DNA of 64,000 nt from Micromonospora sp. RHAY321 (lineage in GTDB: Bacteria > Actinomycetota > Actinomycetes > Mycobacteriales > Micromonosporaceae). Below the pieces are notes generated by a model that saw nothing but the letters and a program-made list of their open reading frames with translations, did not search any database and was not told where the DNA came from. Each line of letters starts with the position of its first letter. Positions within the stretch are counted from its first letter, which is position 1. Position numbers and translations under genes: made by a program. The stretch is from contig NZ_JAMHIW010000018.1 in assembly GCF_023896955.1 (NCBI RefSeq), positions 1 to 64,000 of the forward strand, read 5' to 3'. Below are positions 17,701 through 25,531 of this stretch, piece by piece.

Positions 17701-18385
17701 GGTCGTCGGCGGACAGCCGGTCGGCGGTGGGCGCGTGGAAGCCGGGCGGGACCTCGAAACCGGAGGCGGAGGTGCCGACGGGTGGCACCTGGACGGCCGG
17801 CGGCGCCGAGGTCGGCGGGCCGGGATCGGCCCAGCGGGCGCTGCGGCCGTCGCCCGGGTCCGCCGTGGAGTGCCGGGCGGGGCCGGTGTCGGGCTCGCCC
17901 GCCGCCTGCTCCAGCGGCGGTGCGGGACGCTGGGCGGGCACCACCAGCCGGTCGCCGGCCTGGTCGGGCCGGTCCTCTCCGGTCAGCCCGGGCGGCGCGC
18001 TCACCGGCGCGGGCCGGCCCGCCGAGGGCTCGACACCGGGGTGGTGGACGCCGTTGGCGTCGGCGCCGGCGTGGCGGACGCCGTTGGCGTGGTGGCCGTT
18101 GGCGTGGTGACCGTTGACGCGGGTCGGCGGCTCAAGCTCGCCGGGTAGCCCGGCCACGGGTGGCGGCAGGTCGCCGTGCTGCGCGGACGAGGTGCGCCAG
18201 CCGGACGCCGGGTCGGGTTGCCACCGCGGTGTCTGCTCCCGGGCACCCTCGTGCTCGGCGGCGCGAGACCACCCGCCCGTCGGGGGCGCCCACCCACTGA
18301 CGGGACGGCCCGGGTCGTCGTGCTGACCCGCGTCGTCGCCGTGCTCTCCCGGGGTGGGGACTCCGGGTTGCCCTGTTTCACTCAC
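14783..18385 (-). CDS. 1200-residue Pro-rich repeat protein with conserved C-terminal domain
   Basis: A large protein of unknown function. Residues 1 to about 800 are low-complexity, rich in Pro, Ser, Ala and Gly. They contain about 15 copies of a repeat headed R-P-S-W-A/S-G-G, several as near-exact 18-residue units encoded by a 54-base tandem repeat. Two folded parts follow: about 880-950 (FDVNAILDAVRGVAGVRDAAL and LRLDLADGADPAEVSRQV) and a C-terminal domain of about 120 residues starting VVIDHVQVSTFGLDANVEVR. The GTG start at 18385 has AAGGAG 4 bases upstream. No signal peptide or membrane helix is visible, so it is probably cytoplasmic and largely disordered, perhaps a scaffold. A long frame open on the opposite strand is a codon-bias shadow. 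Confidence 0.72.
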   Translation of the reverse strand: MSETGQPGVPTPGEHGDDAGQHDDPGRPVSGWAPPTGGWSRAAEHEGAREQTPRWQPDPASGWRTSSAQHGDLPPPVAGLPGELEPPTRVNGHHANGHHANGVRHAGADANGVHHPGVEPSAGRPAPVSAPPGLTGEDRPDQAGDRLVVPAQRPAPPLEQAAGEPDTGPARHSTADPGDGRSARWADPGPPTSAPPAVQVPPVGTSASGFEVPPGFHAPTADRLSADDPQAARGWRDPLTRDPLTPDASAEPGSADRAGHAEGSEPGRAPGGDPPRAGESSAIEPDWSGPSWNRPSWGSGWAPPWSRQEGELTGRPARAEPAPGWVAEPNRPYEPARVESPRPYEPVRVDPPRGHDIPRDEPEPEASPERGAAERPSWAGGRPATTPTSTPPASSTAGPADRPSWAGGPPAEPTSAPPADRPSWAGPASTVAPLADRSPATGDPDPTPTSGPPVPRAAPSPERPSWAGGSAPTSGPPADRPSWAGSASSGAPRADQPSWSGGSDPAPISGPPSRPSWSGGSDPAPTSGPPSRPSWSGGSDPTPISGPPSRPSWAGGSDQASTSGRPSWAGGSAPAPASGPPSRPSWAGGSAPASGPPSRGGDPMPSAPPAQRPSWAGSAPTEAPAAAPTEPPAGPPPVPTDAPPAPAGPALAAERPSWIGGSPTTPTSAPGAERPDWSEGRIPVSPAERPSWPASRSTSMPTAGDAAEPSGPARPETRSAAPFRLRPEAPEPSPVESSRAAPSASGPSPAAAPPTSTGAVPASATSGSGRRDRPSSAPAPTSAPPYAARRSAPDPASPAEPADDDRLPDPSSAVLPQRVPAEPDVPVVPEPPAVEPPAETPELARIATHLRRDDEPAPLRERPEGFDVNAILDAVRGVAGVRDAALRRTPAGAHSLRLDLADGADPAEVSRQVARLLQDRMGLAAAPQNLPGLPSTPVPPVRRRAAEPRPAERRSPEPRSAESRDAGAEPRTGEIRAGGSPMVGRPSGSRVEATPVVPEQGAEGERRRRSSAPHRGRATVEEPGSVSAAPAGAATGSPATAGTSYSGGQVTTTESAPSRPLDTGGAPGPRVVIDHVQVSTFGLDANVEVRLLAGGESAAGYATGPAVDGYVLRLCAVAAAAAVDELLRGAENAERGRCFVEHAAVVPFGNCEVATVVVLLVCDGWVEQLAGSALVAGDPRQAVVRATLAAVNRRLEALLS
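16709..16924. repeat. 54-base coding tandem repeat (four close units)
   Basis: Four consecutive 54-base units start at about 16709, 16763, 16817 and 16871. Each contains GGTCCGAACCGCC and GACGGCCGCGACGGCGG. They encode the 18-residue unit PSWSGGSDPxPxSGPPSR on the minus strand. More diverged copies with deletions extend on both sides, from about 16400 to 17300. Unit length is a multiple of three, so gain or loss of units keeps the frame. Confidence 0.85.
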
Positions 18386-18534
18386 CGCGCGCTCCTTGGT
18401 CGCCCTCGCTGAGGCTACCGTGTGCTGACAGTGGCGATAAGTTACAGCGGCGGGCCATTTCCACGACGGGGGTCACGGGCGTCGCCCGGTGTGGGGGGAA
18501 AATGCCGGCTCGTACGGACAACTCGGAGGATCCC

Positions 18535-19173
18535 ATGACCGCTGCGGGAAACGGTGCGCAGACCGCCGGCCGGCCCACCCGCCTGCCTCGTTCCGCACGC
18601 CGTAAGCAGCTACTGGCGGCGGCGCAGGAGGTGTTCGTCGCGCAGGGCTACCACGCCGCGGCGATGGACGACATCGCCGAGCGGGCCGGGGTCTCCAAGC
18701 CGGTGCTCTACCAGCACTTCCCGGGAAAGATGGACCTCTACCTGGCCCTGCTGGACACGCACTGCGACGCCATCGTCGCCAAGGTGCACGACGCGATGCG
18801 CGGCACCAGCGACAACAAGGAACGGGTCGGCGCGTCCGTGCGGGCGTACTTCGACTTCGTCGACCACGAGAGCGAGGCGTTCCGGCTGGTCTTCGAGTCC
18901 GACCTGCGCAACGACCCGGCGGTGCGGCAACGCGTCGAGCGGGTCGAGCAGGGCTGCATCGCCGCGATCACCGACACCATCATCTCCGACACCGGGGTGA
19001 GCCGGGCACACGCCGAGCTGCTCGCCTCCGGGCTGGTCGGCGCGGCCGAGACGGCGGCGCAGTTCTGGCTCGCCGGTGGGCGGCAGGTGCCCAAGGCCGA
19101 GGCCGAGGCGCTGGTGGCCGCGCTGTCTTGGCGGGGCATCGCGAGCTTCCCGCTGCAAGGTGAGTCAGCCTGA
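18535..19173 (+). CDS. TetR/AcrR-family transcriptional regulator
   Basis: A 212-residue repressor-type regulator. The N-terminal helix-turn-helix is AAMDDIAERAGVSKPVLYQHF (about residues 41-61) inside the usual 47-residue TetR domain; the rest is an all-helical ligand and dimer domain. ATG 18535 follows GGAGG (18525-18529) by 5 bases; ATG 18502 is an in-frame alternative with a weaker site. It is divergent from the Pro-rich gene and 64 bases before the DUF3107 gene. The same TetR-DUF3107 pair stands in M. tuberculosis as Rv3208-Rv3208A. The effector is unknown. Confidence 0.93.
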   Translation: MTAAGNGAQTAGRPTRLPRSARRKQLLAAAQEVFVAQGYHAAAMDDIAERAGVSKPVLYQHFPGKMDLYLALLDTHCDAIVAKVHDAMRGTSDNKERVGASVRAYFDFVDHESEAFRLVFESDLRNDPAVRQRVERVEQGCIAAITDTIISDTGVSRAHAELLASGLVGAAETAAQFWLAGGRQVPKAEAEALVAALSWRGIASFPLQGESA

Positions 19174-19237
19174 CCGCTGACCCCGTGATCGGATAGCCTT
19201 CGCAGGGCGGTTCTTTCGCCCCAGTTGAGGAGGCACA

Positions 19238-19465
19238 GTGGAGGTCAAGATCGGCGTGCAGTACGCGCCGCGCGAGCTGGTTCTGGACAGCGCGCAGTCG
19301 CCGGCCGAGATCGAGCAGATCGTGACCGACGCCTTCGCCGGCAACGGCGGCACGCTCTCCCTGACCGACGAGAAGGGCCGGCGGGTCATCGTTCCGGTCG
19401 AGAAGGTCGCGTACGTCGAGATCGCCGAGGCGTCGCCCCGGGCGGTCGGTTTCACCGTCCGCTGA
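19238..19465 (+). CDS. DUF3107 protein (TB9.4-like)
   Basis: A 75-residue protein of the actinobacterial DUF3107 family, orthologous in context and sequence type to M. tuberculosis TB9.4 (Rv3208A). It begins MEVKIGVQYAPRELVL and ends in KVAYVEIAEASPRAVGF, consistent with a small beta-rich fold. GTG 19238 is preceded by GAGGAGG with 4 bases spacing. It lies just after the TetR gene and is probably co-transcribed with it. The molecular function is not known. Confidence 0.9.
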   Translation: MEVKIGVQYAPRELVLDSAQSPAEIEQIVTDAFAGNGGTLSLTDEKGRRVIVPVEKVAYVEIAEASPRAVGFTVR

Positions 19466-19540
19466 CCGGTCCGGCCATCGCGGCAGGTCGGCGCAGGCCC
19501 ACCTGCCGCGGGCCGGCACCGCGGCCCGGGGACGGGTCGG

Positions 19541-20191
19541 TCAGTTGTTGAGCCCGACGGCGGCCATCCGAGTGGTGTGCGCGGCGGTGAGCCGCCGGAA
19601 GAGACCCGGCACGTCGACCCGGTCGCCCTGCGCGATCAGCGCGGTGAGCGCGGCCCGCTCGGCGGCGACGTGGCCGGCCTGGGACAGCGCCTCCCCGACC
19701 AGCCGCCGGGCCCACATGGAGAGCCGGTCGGCCACCCGGGCGTCGGCGGCGACGGCCACCCTGATCTCCGCTGCCGCGAACTCCGCGTACCGGGAGTCGT
19801 GCAGCACGTCCAGCACCAGATCCCGGTCGGGCTCGTCCAGCGCGCCGGCGATCTCCCGGATGAAGTCGTCGGTGATGGCGTCGCCGACATAGGCCTTGGT
19901 CACCACCTCCGCCCAGTCCCGCGGCTCGGTCGAGTCGTGGTAGGCCTGCAACGGCCGCAGGTAGGGCGCCATGGCGTTCTCCGGCGGCACACCCAGCGAG
20001 GTGAGCCGGTCGGCGAGCCGGCGGTAGTTGGCGATCTCGGCCGCGGCCATCTCGTTCAGTGCGGCGCGGCGGCGCAGGTCGGGCGCGAGCCGGGCGTCGC
20101 CGGCCATCCGTTCGAAGGCGAGCAACTCACCGAAGGCGACCAGGCCCAGCAGGTCGGCGACGGCGGGACCGGGGGTGGTCGGCGCGGACAC
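19541..20191 (-). CDS. ferritin-like fold protein
   Basis: A 216-residue all-helical protein of the ferritin-like superfamily, akin to the MiaE-like proteins found in actinobacteria (Rv3210c position). Candidate metal residues are Glu/His in helices around FGELLAFERMAGDARL, ALNEMAAAEIANYRRL and EWAE-type segments. The full two-Glu-x-x-His pattern of diiron enzymes is not obvious by eye, so hydroxylase activity should not be assumed. GTG 20191 is the start. It converges with DUF3107 and is divergent from the RhlE-type helicase. Confidence 0.8.
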   Translation of the reverse strand: MSAPTTPGPAVADLLGLVAFGELLAFERMAGDARLAPDLRRRAALNEMAAAEIANYRRLADRLTSLGVPPENAMAPYLRPLQAYHDSTEPRDWAEVVTKAYVGDAITDDFIREIAGALDEPDRDLVLDVLHDSRYAEFAAAEIRVAVAADARVADRLSMWARRLVGEALSQAGHVAAERAALTALIAQGDRVDVPGLFRRLTAAHTTRMAAVGLNN

Positions 20192-20509
20192 GAGCGCAGG
20201 CTACCGCGCGCGGCCCCGCTGGCGTGGCCCGTGCGGGGTACGGCACGACGGCAAGGGTTTGCGTGACGCAGGTCACATCTGGCGGCCCCGCGTGGCCGGC
20301 GCCCGGCAGGGAATCCGGACGGGTGCCTGCCTGTTCAGGTAGCATAGAGCAGTTGCCGTGGGCGCCGATCTGATCGAAGCTCAGCCCGCGGCGCGCGTGC
20401 GGCCCGGTCCGGCTCGGCAGTCTGCCCCCGACCGTGTGGCCCGCGTCATACCGAACGCGCCCTGAGGACATGACGGGGCGCACCCACGAGAGGGCACCCC
20501 CACATCCAC
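20192..20509 (+). promoter_or_regulatory. 318-base non-coding region and probable long leader of the helicase gene
   Basis: No supported gene lies here. TAGCAT at 20340-20345 in a locally AT-richer stretch is a possible -10 box for the helicase; I see no good -35. If used, the leader would be about 160 bases. Long leaders are common for cold-inducible DEAD-box helicases. The divergent ferritin-like gene's promoter must also be here. Confidence 0.35.
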
Positions 20510-22198
20510 ATGAGCGAGCTGACTCAAGATCTGATGGACGGCCAGGAACTGGCCCCCACCGCCCCGGTTCGACCCGAGGCTCCCACCTTCGCCGCACTCG
20601 GCGCCCGCGAGGAGACCGTCGAGGCGCTGGCCGCGGCCGGCATCACCCGCGCCTTCGCCATCCAGGAGTACGCGATCCCGATCGCGCTCCGCGGCGTCGA
20701 CCTGATCGGCCAGGCGCCCACCGGCACCGGCAAGACCCTCGGCTTCGGCGTACCGCTGTTGGAGCGGGTCTTCGCGCCCAGCGAGGGCAGCGACGGCGTG
20801 CCGCAGGCACTGGTCGTCGTCCCCACCCGTGAACTGGGCATCCAGGTCGCCAAGGACCTGGCCGCCGCCGGCCGGACGCGTGGCGTCCGGGTGCTGCCGA
20901 TCTACGGCGGCGTGGCGTACGAGCCGCAGATCGACGCGCTGCGCAAGGGCGTCGAGGTGCTCGTCGGCACTCCCGGCCGGCTGCTCGACCTGGCCAAGCA
21001 GAAGCACCTGCGGCTCGACCGCGTGCACGCGCTGGTCCTCGACGAGGCCGACCGGATGCTCGACCTGGGCTTCCTCGACGACGTCGAGAAGATCCTGGCG
21101 ATGCTGCCGGAGGATCGGCAGACCATGCTCTTCTCGGCCACCATGCCGGACCCGATCGTCACCCTGTCCCGGCGCTTCCTGCGCCAGCCGATGACGATCC
21201 ACGCCGGGCACACCGCCGAGACCGGCCCGTCGCCGCAGACCCAGCAGCTGGTCTACCGCACCCACTCGATGAACAAGGTCGAGATCGTGGCCCGGATCCT
21301 CCAGGCCGAGGGGCGTGGGCTGACCATGATCTTCACCCGCACCAAGCGGGCCGCCGACCGCGTGGCCGAGGACCTCGACTTCCGTGGGTTCGCGGTCGCC
21401 GCGGTGCACGGTGACCTCGGTCAGGGTGCCCGCGAGCGGGCGCTGCGGGCGTTCCGGGCCGGAAAGATCGACATCCTGGTCGCCACCGACGTGGCAGCCC
21501 GCGGGCTGGACGTCACCGGCGTCACCCACGTGATCAACTACGACTGCCCGGAAGACCAGGACACCTACACCCACCGGATCGGTCGTACCGGCCGGGCCGG
21601 CGCGACCGGTGTCGCGGTGACCTTCGTCGACTGGGACGACATGCCGCGCTGGCGCATCATCGACAAGACCCTCGGTCTGGAGATGCCCGAGCCGCCGGAG
21701 ACGTACCACACGTCCCCGCACCTCTACACCGACCTGCACATCTCCACCGATGTCGCCGGCACCCTGCCCACCGCCGAGCGGACCAGGGCCGGGCTGTCGG
21801 CCGAGATCGAGGAGGACCTGGGCGGGACGCGTTCCCGCCGGGGTGACAGCGGTGGTCGGGGCTCCCGACGCGGTGAGAGCCGTGGCGAGGGCCGGGGCGA
21901 GCGCCGTGGCCGCGGCGACGACCGCCGGGACCGCACCGGTGCCGGCACGCCGGCCGCCGAGGCACTCCCGGACGCCGCAGCCGCCGACGAGGAGGGCACG
22001 CGTACCCCGCGCCGCCGGCGTCGCCGCCGGGCCGGCGAGACGGTCGCGGGCGAGCCGACCGCGGTGATCTCCGCCGACGCGGCCCCGGCCGAGCCGGCCG
22101 CCGCCGCCGACGGTGAGCCGTCGAAGCCGCGTCGCCGCCGGCGCCGCCGTGGTGGCGGTTCCGGCGCGGGTACGCCGGCCGAGGCGACCGCGGACTGA
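20510..22198 (+). CDS. rhlE: DEAD-box ATP-dependent RNA helicase (RhlE type)
   Basis: A 562-residue RNA helicase that unwinds short RNA duplexes in ribosome assembly and RNA turnover. Core motifs appear in order: Q motif FAIQEYAIPIAL, I APTGTGKT, Ia VVPTREL, Ib TPGRLLDL, II LDEADRMLD, III SAT, IV TMIFTRTKR, V ATDVAARGLD and VI HRIGRTGRAG. After about residue 415 comes a 140-residue basic tail rich in Arg, Gly and Ser with RRRRRRR clusters, expected to bind RNA. ATG 20510 begins MSELTQDLMDGQELAP. The position matches rhlE (Rv3211) at the end of the conserved moeZ-TetR block. Confidence 0.93.
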   Translation: MSELTQDLMDGQELAPTAPVRPEAPTFAALGAREETVEALAAAGITRAFAIQEYAIPIALRGVDLIGQAPTGTGKTLGFGVPLLERVFAPSEGSDGVPQALVVVPTRELGIQVAKDLAAAGRTRGVRVLPIYGGVAYEPQIDALRKGVEVLVGTPGRLLDLAKQKHLRLDRVHALVLDEADRMLDLGFLDDVEKILAMLPEDRQTMLFSATMPDPIVTLSRRFLRQPMTIHAGHTAETGPSPQTQQLVYRTHSMNKVEIVARILQAEGRGLTMIFTRTKRAADRVAEDLDFRGFAVAAVHGDLGQGARERALRAFRAGKIDILVATDVAARGLDVTGVTHVINYDCPEDQDTYTHRIGRTGRAGATGVAVTFVDWDDMPRWRIIDKTLGLEMPEPPETYHTSPHLYTDLHISTDVAGTLPTAERTRAGLSAEIEEDLGGTRSRRGDSGGRGSRRGESRGEGRGERRGRGDDRRDRTGAGTPAAEALPDAAAADEEGTRTPRRRRRRRAGETVAGEPTAVISADAAPAEPAAAADGEPSKPRRRRRRRGGGSGAGTPAEATAD

Positions 22199-22214
22199 CC
22201 CACAGCGACACCCG

Positions 22215-22251
22215 ACATCCCCCGCACCGCCCCGCGCGGTACGGGGGATGT
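22215..22251 (+). terminator. stem-loop terminator after the helicase gene
   Basis: A 10-base-pair outer stem ACATCCCCCG / CGGGGGATGT, one mismatch, then a 5-base-pair inner stem ACCGC / GCGGT with a CCCGC loop. It starts 17 bases after the helicase stop. Confidence 0.65.
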
Positions 22252-22284
22252 TCCCGTCCCACCCCACTTCCGGAAGATGGAACG

Positions 22285-23448
22285 ATGCCCGAATCGTTGG
22301 ACGCCGCCCTCACCGAGGTCCGGGCGCTGCTGCTCGACCCCGCGCTGACCCGGGCGGTCGCCGCCGGGCGCCGCCGCAACCGCCGCCCCGCGGTGGTCCG
22401 GGCGGAGCTGCGGCCGGTGACACTCAAGGCCGGACCCCGACTGCAGATCGCCACCTCCGACGGCGCCCGCCCGTACACCCGCAACGTCGCCCCCGGTCCG
22501 GACACGGCCGCCGCGGTCGACGAGTTGCTGGCCGAGCCGTTCGGCAACTGGCACGTGGAGACGGCCCACGCGACGCTCCAGCTGCGGGTGACCAAGTCGG
22601 GCGAGGCGCAGGTGCACCGGGCCGCCGCGACGGCGCGACCGGCCGTGACGCCGGGTGGGAACGACCGGGCGAAGGAGTACCTGTTGGACCCGGGCGACGA
22701 GATCTTCGCCGAGATCGGCGGTTCGGCCGCCAAGCGCCGCCAGGTCGACGCGTTCCTGCGGGCCCTGGCCGCGACCCTGCCCGACGACCTGACCGGCCCG
22801 CTGCGGGTGGTCGACCTCGGGTGCGGCAACGCCTACCTGACCTTCGCCGCGTACCGCTACCTGTCCGGTCGAGGGCTCGACGTCGAGCTGGTCGGCGTGG
22901 ACGTCCGGGAGGACCAGCGGCGACGCAACACCGAGCTGGCGCAGCGGCTGGGCTGGGCCGACCGGGTGACGTTCGTGGCCGGCACGATCGCCGACGCCGT
23001 CGTCGACCCCGCGCCGGACCTGGTGCTCGCGCTGCACGCCTGCGACACCGCCACCGACGAGGCGCTGGCCCGCGCGGTGCGCTGGGAGGCCCGCTGGGTC
23101 CTCGCCGCGCCCTGCTGCCACCACGACCTCGCCAAGCAGCTACGCGCCCACCCGGCCCCGTCCCCGTACGAGCTGCTGACCCGCCAGGGCATCCTGCGCG
23201 AACGCTTCGCCGACGTGCTCACCGACGCCCTGCGGGCCGGGCTGCTGCGGGTGCACGGGTACCGGGCCGAGGTGGTGGAGTTCGTGGACTCCCAGCACAC
23301 CCCGCGCAACCTGCTGATCCGGGCACGTCGTACCGGCACCGCCGCCACCGACGAGCAGCGCGCGGAGTACGGCGAGCTGGTCGACCAGTGGCGGGTCACG
23401 CCCCGACTGCAGACGCTGCTGGCCACCGGCGAGCCGCCCGCCGCCTGA
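22285..23448 (+). CDS. class I SAM-dependent methyltransferase
   Basis: A 387-residue methyltransferase. Residues 1-150 form an N-terminal domain of unknown role with TLKAGPRLQI and FGNWHVETAHATLQLRVTKSG. The catalytic Rossmann domain covers about 170-340. Motif I is VVDLGCGNAYLTF, the acidic motif II VGVDVRED, then LHACDTATDEAL and a Cys/His cluster APCCHHDLAKQL. The layout resembles the Methyltransf_32 group, whose members are often RNA or protein methyltransferases. The CCHH segment sits where other families carry the NPPY-type substrate motif. The substrate is unknown. Confidence 0.82.
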   Translation: MPESLDAALTEVRALLLDPALTRAVAAGRRRNRRPAVVRAELRPVTLKAGPRLQIATSDGARPYTRNVAPGPDTAAAVDELLAEPFGNWHVETAHATLQLRVTKSGEAQVHRAAATARPAVTPGGNDRAKEYLLDPGDEIFAEIGGSAAKRRQVDAFLRALAATLPDDLTGPLRVVDLGCGNAYLTFAAYRYLSGRGLDVELVGVDVREDQRRRNTELAQRLGWADRVTFVAGTIADAVVDPAPDLVLALHACDTATDEALARAVRWEARWVLAAPCCHHDLAKQLRAHPAPSPYELLTRQGILRERFADVLTDALRAGLLRVHGYRAEVVEFVDSQHTPRNLLIRARRTGTAATDEQRAEYGELVDQWRVTPRLQTLLATGEPPAA

Positions 23449-23473
23449 CGACACGGCGGACGCCGGTGGTCGG

Positions 23474-23914
23474 CTAGCGGCGGCGCTCGCCGTTGCTGCC
23501 GCGCTCCCGCCCGCCGCGGTCGAAGGCCGACACCCGTTCGCCGCCGGTCCGCTGGGAGGCCCAGTCGCCGTCGGCCGGGCCGGTCGGGAACGGCACCACC
23601 TGGCCCCCGCTCTCGGCGTTGCCGGCGGCGGCGAAGGCGTTCCAGGAGATGTCGACCAGCAGCTTCTTCATCTCGGCGTGCCGGACGGCGGCGTTGTGCT
23701 GCAACGCCATCCGCACGCCCAGCACCACCCCGACCAGCGTGGTGGTGATCGCGCCGGTGGCGGCCAGGACGTGCGCACCGGTCGCTGAGTCGGTGCGCAG
23801 CACCAGGACCAGCAGCCAGATCCAGAACGCGGCGGCGAAGACGCCGGCCTTGGCGACGAAGAAGAGACTCACCGAACCAGGCTGGTACGGGCGCGGGCGG
23901 CTCGAGTCGGCCAT
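23474..23914 (-). CDS. small two-helix membrane protein
   Basis: A 146-residue protein of unknown function with two membrane helices at about 17-39 and 48-68, and a hydrophilic C-terminal half ending in a basic tail. ATG 23914 was chosen because GAGGAG lies 5 bases upstream; the open frame extends 17 residues further without a better site. It converges on the methyltransferase gene with 25 bases between stops. No motif identifies it. Confidence 0.6.
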   Translation of the reverse strand: MADSSRPRPYQPGSVSLFFVAKAGVFAAAFWIWLLVLVLRTDSATGAHVLAATGAITTTLVGVVLGVRMALQHNAAVRHAEMKKLLVDISWNAFAAAGNAESGGQVVPFPTGPADGDWASQRTGGERVSAFDRGGRERGSNGERRR

Positions 23915-24168
23915 GGTGCTCCTCGGGAGTGGTCCGGTCGGACGCGGCAGGCGGACGCGCGCCATGCCGGGACGGGCACCGAGCTTAGTGGAACAACGAC
24001 GATGATCGCTCGATGCCGGTTTCGGTCGGTACGGATCATGCCCGAGAAAAAGTCCCGTCCACGGGACAGTTTGTGCGGTCAGTCAATTGTTTCCGGCTCT
24101 GGCCGTACTACCCTCGGAAGGCGCACCGCCGCCCCAGTGCTCCGGCCGGGAGGGGAAGACCCGCAAGG

Positions 24169-24585
24169 ATGGGCTCCGCAGAGGTTACGCCGCAGATGGC
24201 CTTCGCCCGCTTCGTACGGCGCGCCATCGATGACGCCCGCGAGGAACGCGGATGGACCGTGACCGACCTCGCCTCCCACACCGGTGTGGGCCGCTCGACC
24301 GTGTTCCGATGGCTGGCGGGCGACTGGCAGGATTACCCCGAGTTGGCCAAGGTGCGTGGTTTCTGCGCCGCACTGGATCTGCCGGTGGCGGCCGCGTTCC
24401 GGGCGCTCGGGCTGCCTGACGCCGGCCCGGTCTCCCGCCGCCGCAACGACGAGGGCCCGGTCGAGGCGGACGTCCGGGCGATCCTGGACCGGCTGGCCGA
24501 CCCCGCCGTTCCCGCCGAGGAGAAGCACCACATCCGCGACCTGCTCCGCTACCTGGCGCGCCGTCCCATCCGCCGCGCCGGCTGA
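24169..24585 (+). CDS. small helix-turn-helix regulator
   Basis: A 138-residue DNA-binding protein. The lambda-repressor-like (XRE type) helix-turn-helix is WTVTDLASHTGVGRSTVFRW at about residues 29-48. The C-terminal third (VEADVRAILDRLADPAVPAE) is helical, typical of Streptomyces-type small regulators that bind an unknown partner. ATG 24169 is chosen on the purine-rich GGGAGGGGAAG upstream; ATG 24196 is the alternative. The 200 bases before it (23966-24168) are non-coding and somewhat AT-richer, fitting a promoter. The target is unknown. Confidence 0.75.
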   Translation: MGSAEVTPQMAFARFVRRAIDDAREERGWTVTDLASHTGVGRSTVFRWLAGDWQDYPELAKVRGFCAALDLPVAAAFRALGLPDAGPVSRRRNDEGPVEADVRAILDRLADPAVPAEEKHHIRDLLRYLARRPIRRAG

Positions 24586-24604
24586 CTCCCCGCTGACCGG
24601 CGGG

Positions 24605-25531
24605 TCAGGAGATCGCGACGGTGAACTCGGCGGTGTGGACGGCGCCGGCCACCTGGAAGTCCAGGTAGAGGCGGTAGCGGCCCGGGCCGGGGGCGGTCAG
24701 CCAGAACTTCACCTGGCCGTCCACCAGTTCCGGCTCCGGGTGCACGTGCAGGTAGCCCAGGTCGCCCTCGCGCAGCGCCACCAGGTGCCCGTACGCCCCG
24801 AGGTACCGCTCCAGCGGCGCGGCGCCGGTGGCGCCGTCGACCCGGAAGGTCAGTGGCACCGTGGCCCCGGGCTGCGGGGTGCCCTGGTAGCCGACCGTGA
24901 ACCCGTCCACCGTCGTCGAGGTCACGGGCGCCGGCAGTGCACGCGGCTGGTAGCCACCGGGCGCGACCAGGTCCGCGCCGAGGGTCACCGCGGTCTGACC
25001 GCCGTCGTCGGCGACCACGGTGAAGTCGGCGTACGCCCGCCAGACGCCGGGCTGCGCGAGGGTCAGCGGCACGGACCAGGTGCCGTCCGGCGCCATGGTC
25101 GGGTGCAGATGCTGGTAGCCGGTCAGGTCCCGGCGGACCACGATGAGGTGCAGCGGCTTGTCGTGCACGACGGCGAAACGGGTGACCGGCCGGCGCTGCG
25201 TGTCCCGCACCTGGAACCGGAACTGCCCCGCGCGACCGGCCGGGAACTCGGTGACCAGCGGGGCAAGGGTGTACCCGGCGGAGCTGACCGACAGGCCACC
25301 CGGCTCACCGCCCGCGCCCTGGTCGGTGCCCGTGGCGCTGCCGTGGTCGTGCGGCTCGGTGCCCGGAGCGTGGGTGTGATCGGCGGCCAGCGCCGAGCCA
25401 CCGCCGGTGGCGCCACCGGCGTTCATCCGGCCGAGGCCGAAGCCGAGCAGCACCGCGAGCACCAGCCCGCCGACCACCAGCGCCAGCCGGAGGGTGCTCC
25501 GGTCCGGCGCGGCGGAGATCCGGTCAGGCAC
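24605..25531 (-). CDS. membrane-anchored exported His-rich protein, possibly metal related
   Basis: A 308-residue protein with an N-terminal membrane anchor (about 13-34) and an exported part. After the anchor comes a His-rich stretch (DHTHAPGTEPHDHG), then two similar beta-rich halves each ending in a paired-histidine motif, YQHLHP and YLHVHP. These motifs and the layout resemble proteins found beside copper transporters in actinobacteria. Metal binding is inferred from histidine content; no P-type ATPase or CopC/D gene is next door. GTG 25531 overlaps the preceding small ORF by 8 bases, a coupling that decides the start. Confidence 0.7.
   Translation of the reverse strand: MPDRISAAPDRSTLRLALVVGGLVLAVLLGFGLGRMNAGGATGGGSALAADHTHAPGTEPHDHGSATGTDQGAGGEPGGLSVSSAGYTLAPLVTEFPAGRAGQFRFQVRDTQRRPVTRFAVVHDKPLHLIVVRRDLTGYQHLHPTMAPDGTWSVPLTLAQPGVWRAYADFTVVADDGGQTAVTLGADLVAPGGYQPRALPAPVTSTTVDGFTVGYQGTPQPGATVPLTFRVDGATGAAPLERYLGAYGHLVALREGDLGYLHVHPEPELVDGQVKFWLTAPGPGRYRLYLDFQVAGAVHTAEFTVAIS

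Noticed and set aside
16092..18110. A 672-codon plus-strand frame opposite the repeat protein
   Set aside because: It has no good ribosome site, and the C-terminal domain and start signal of the minus-strand gene are more convincing.
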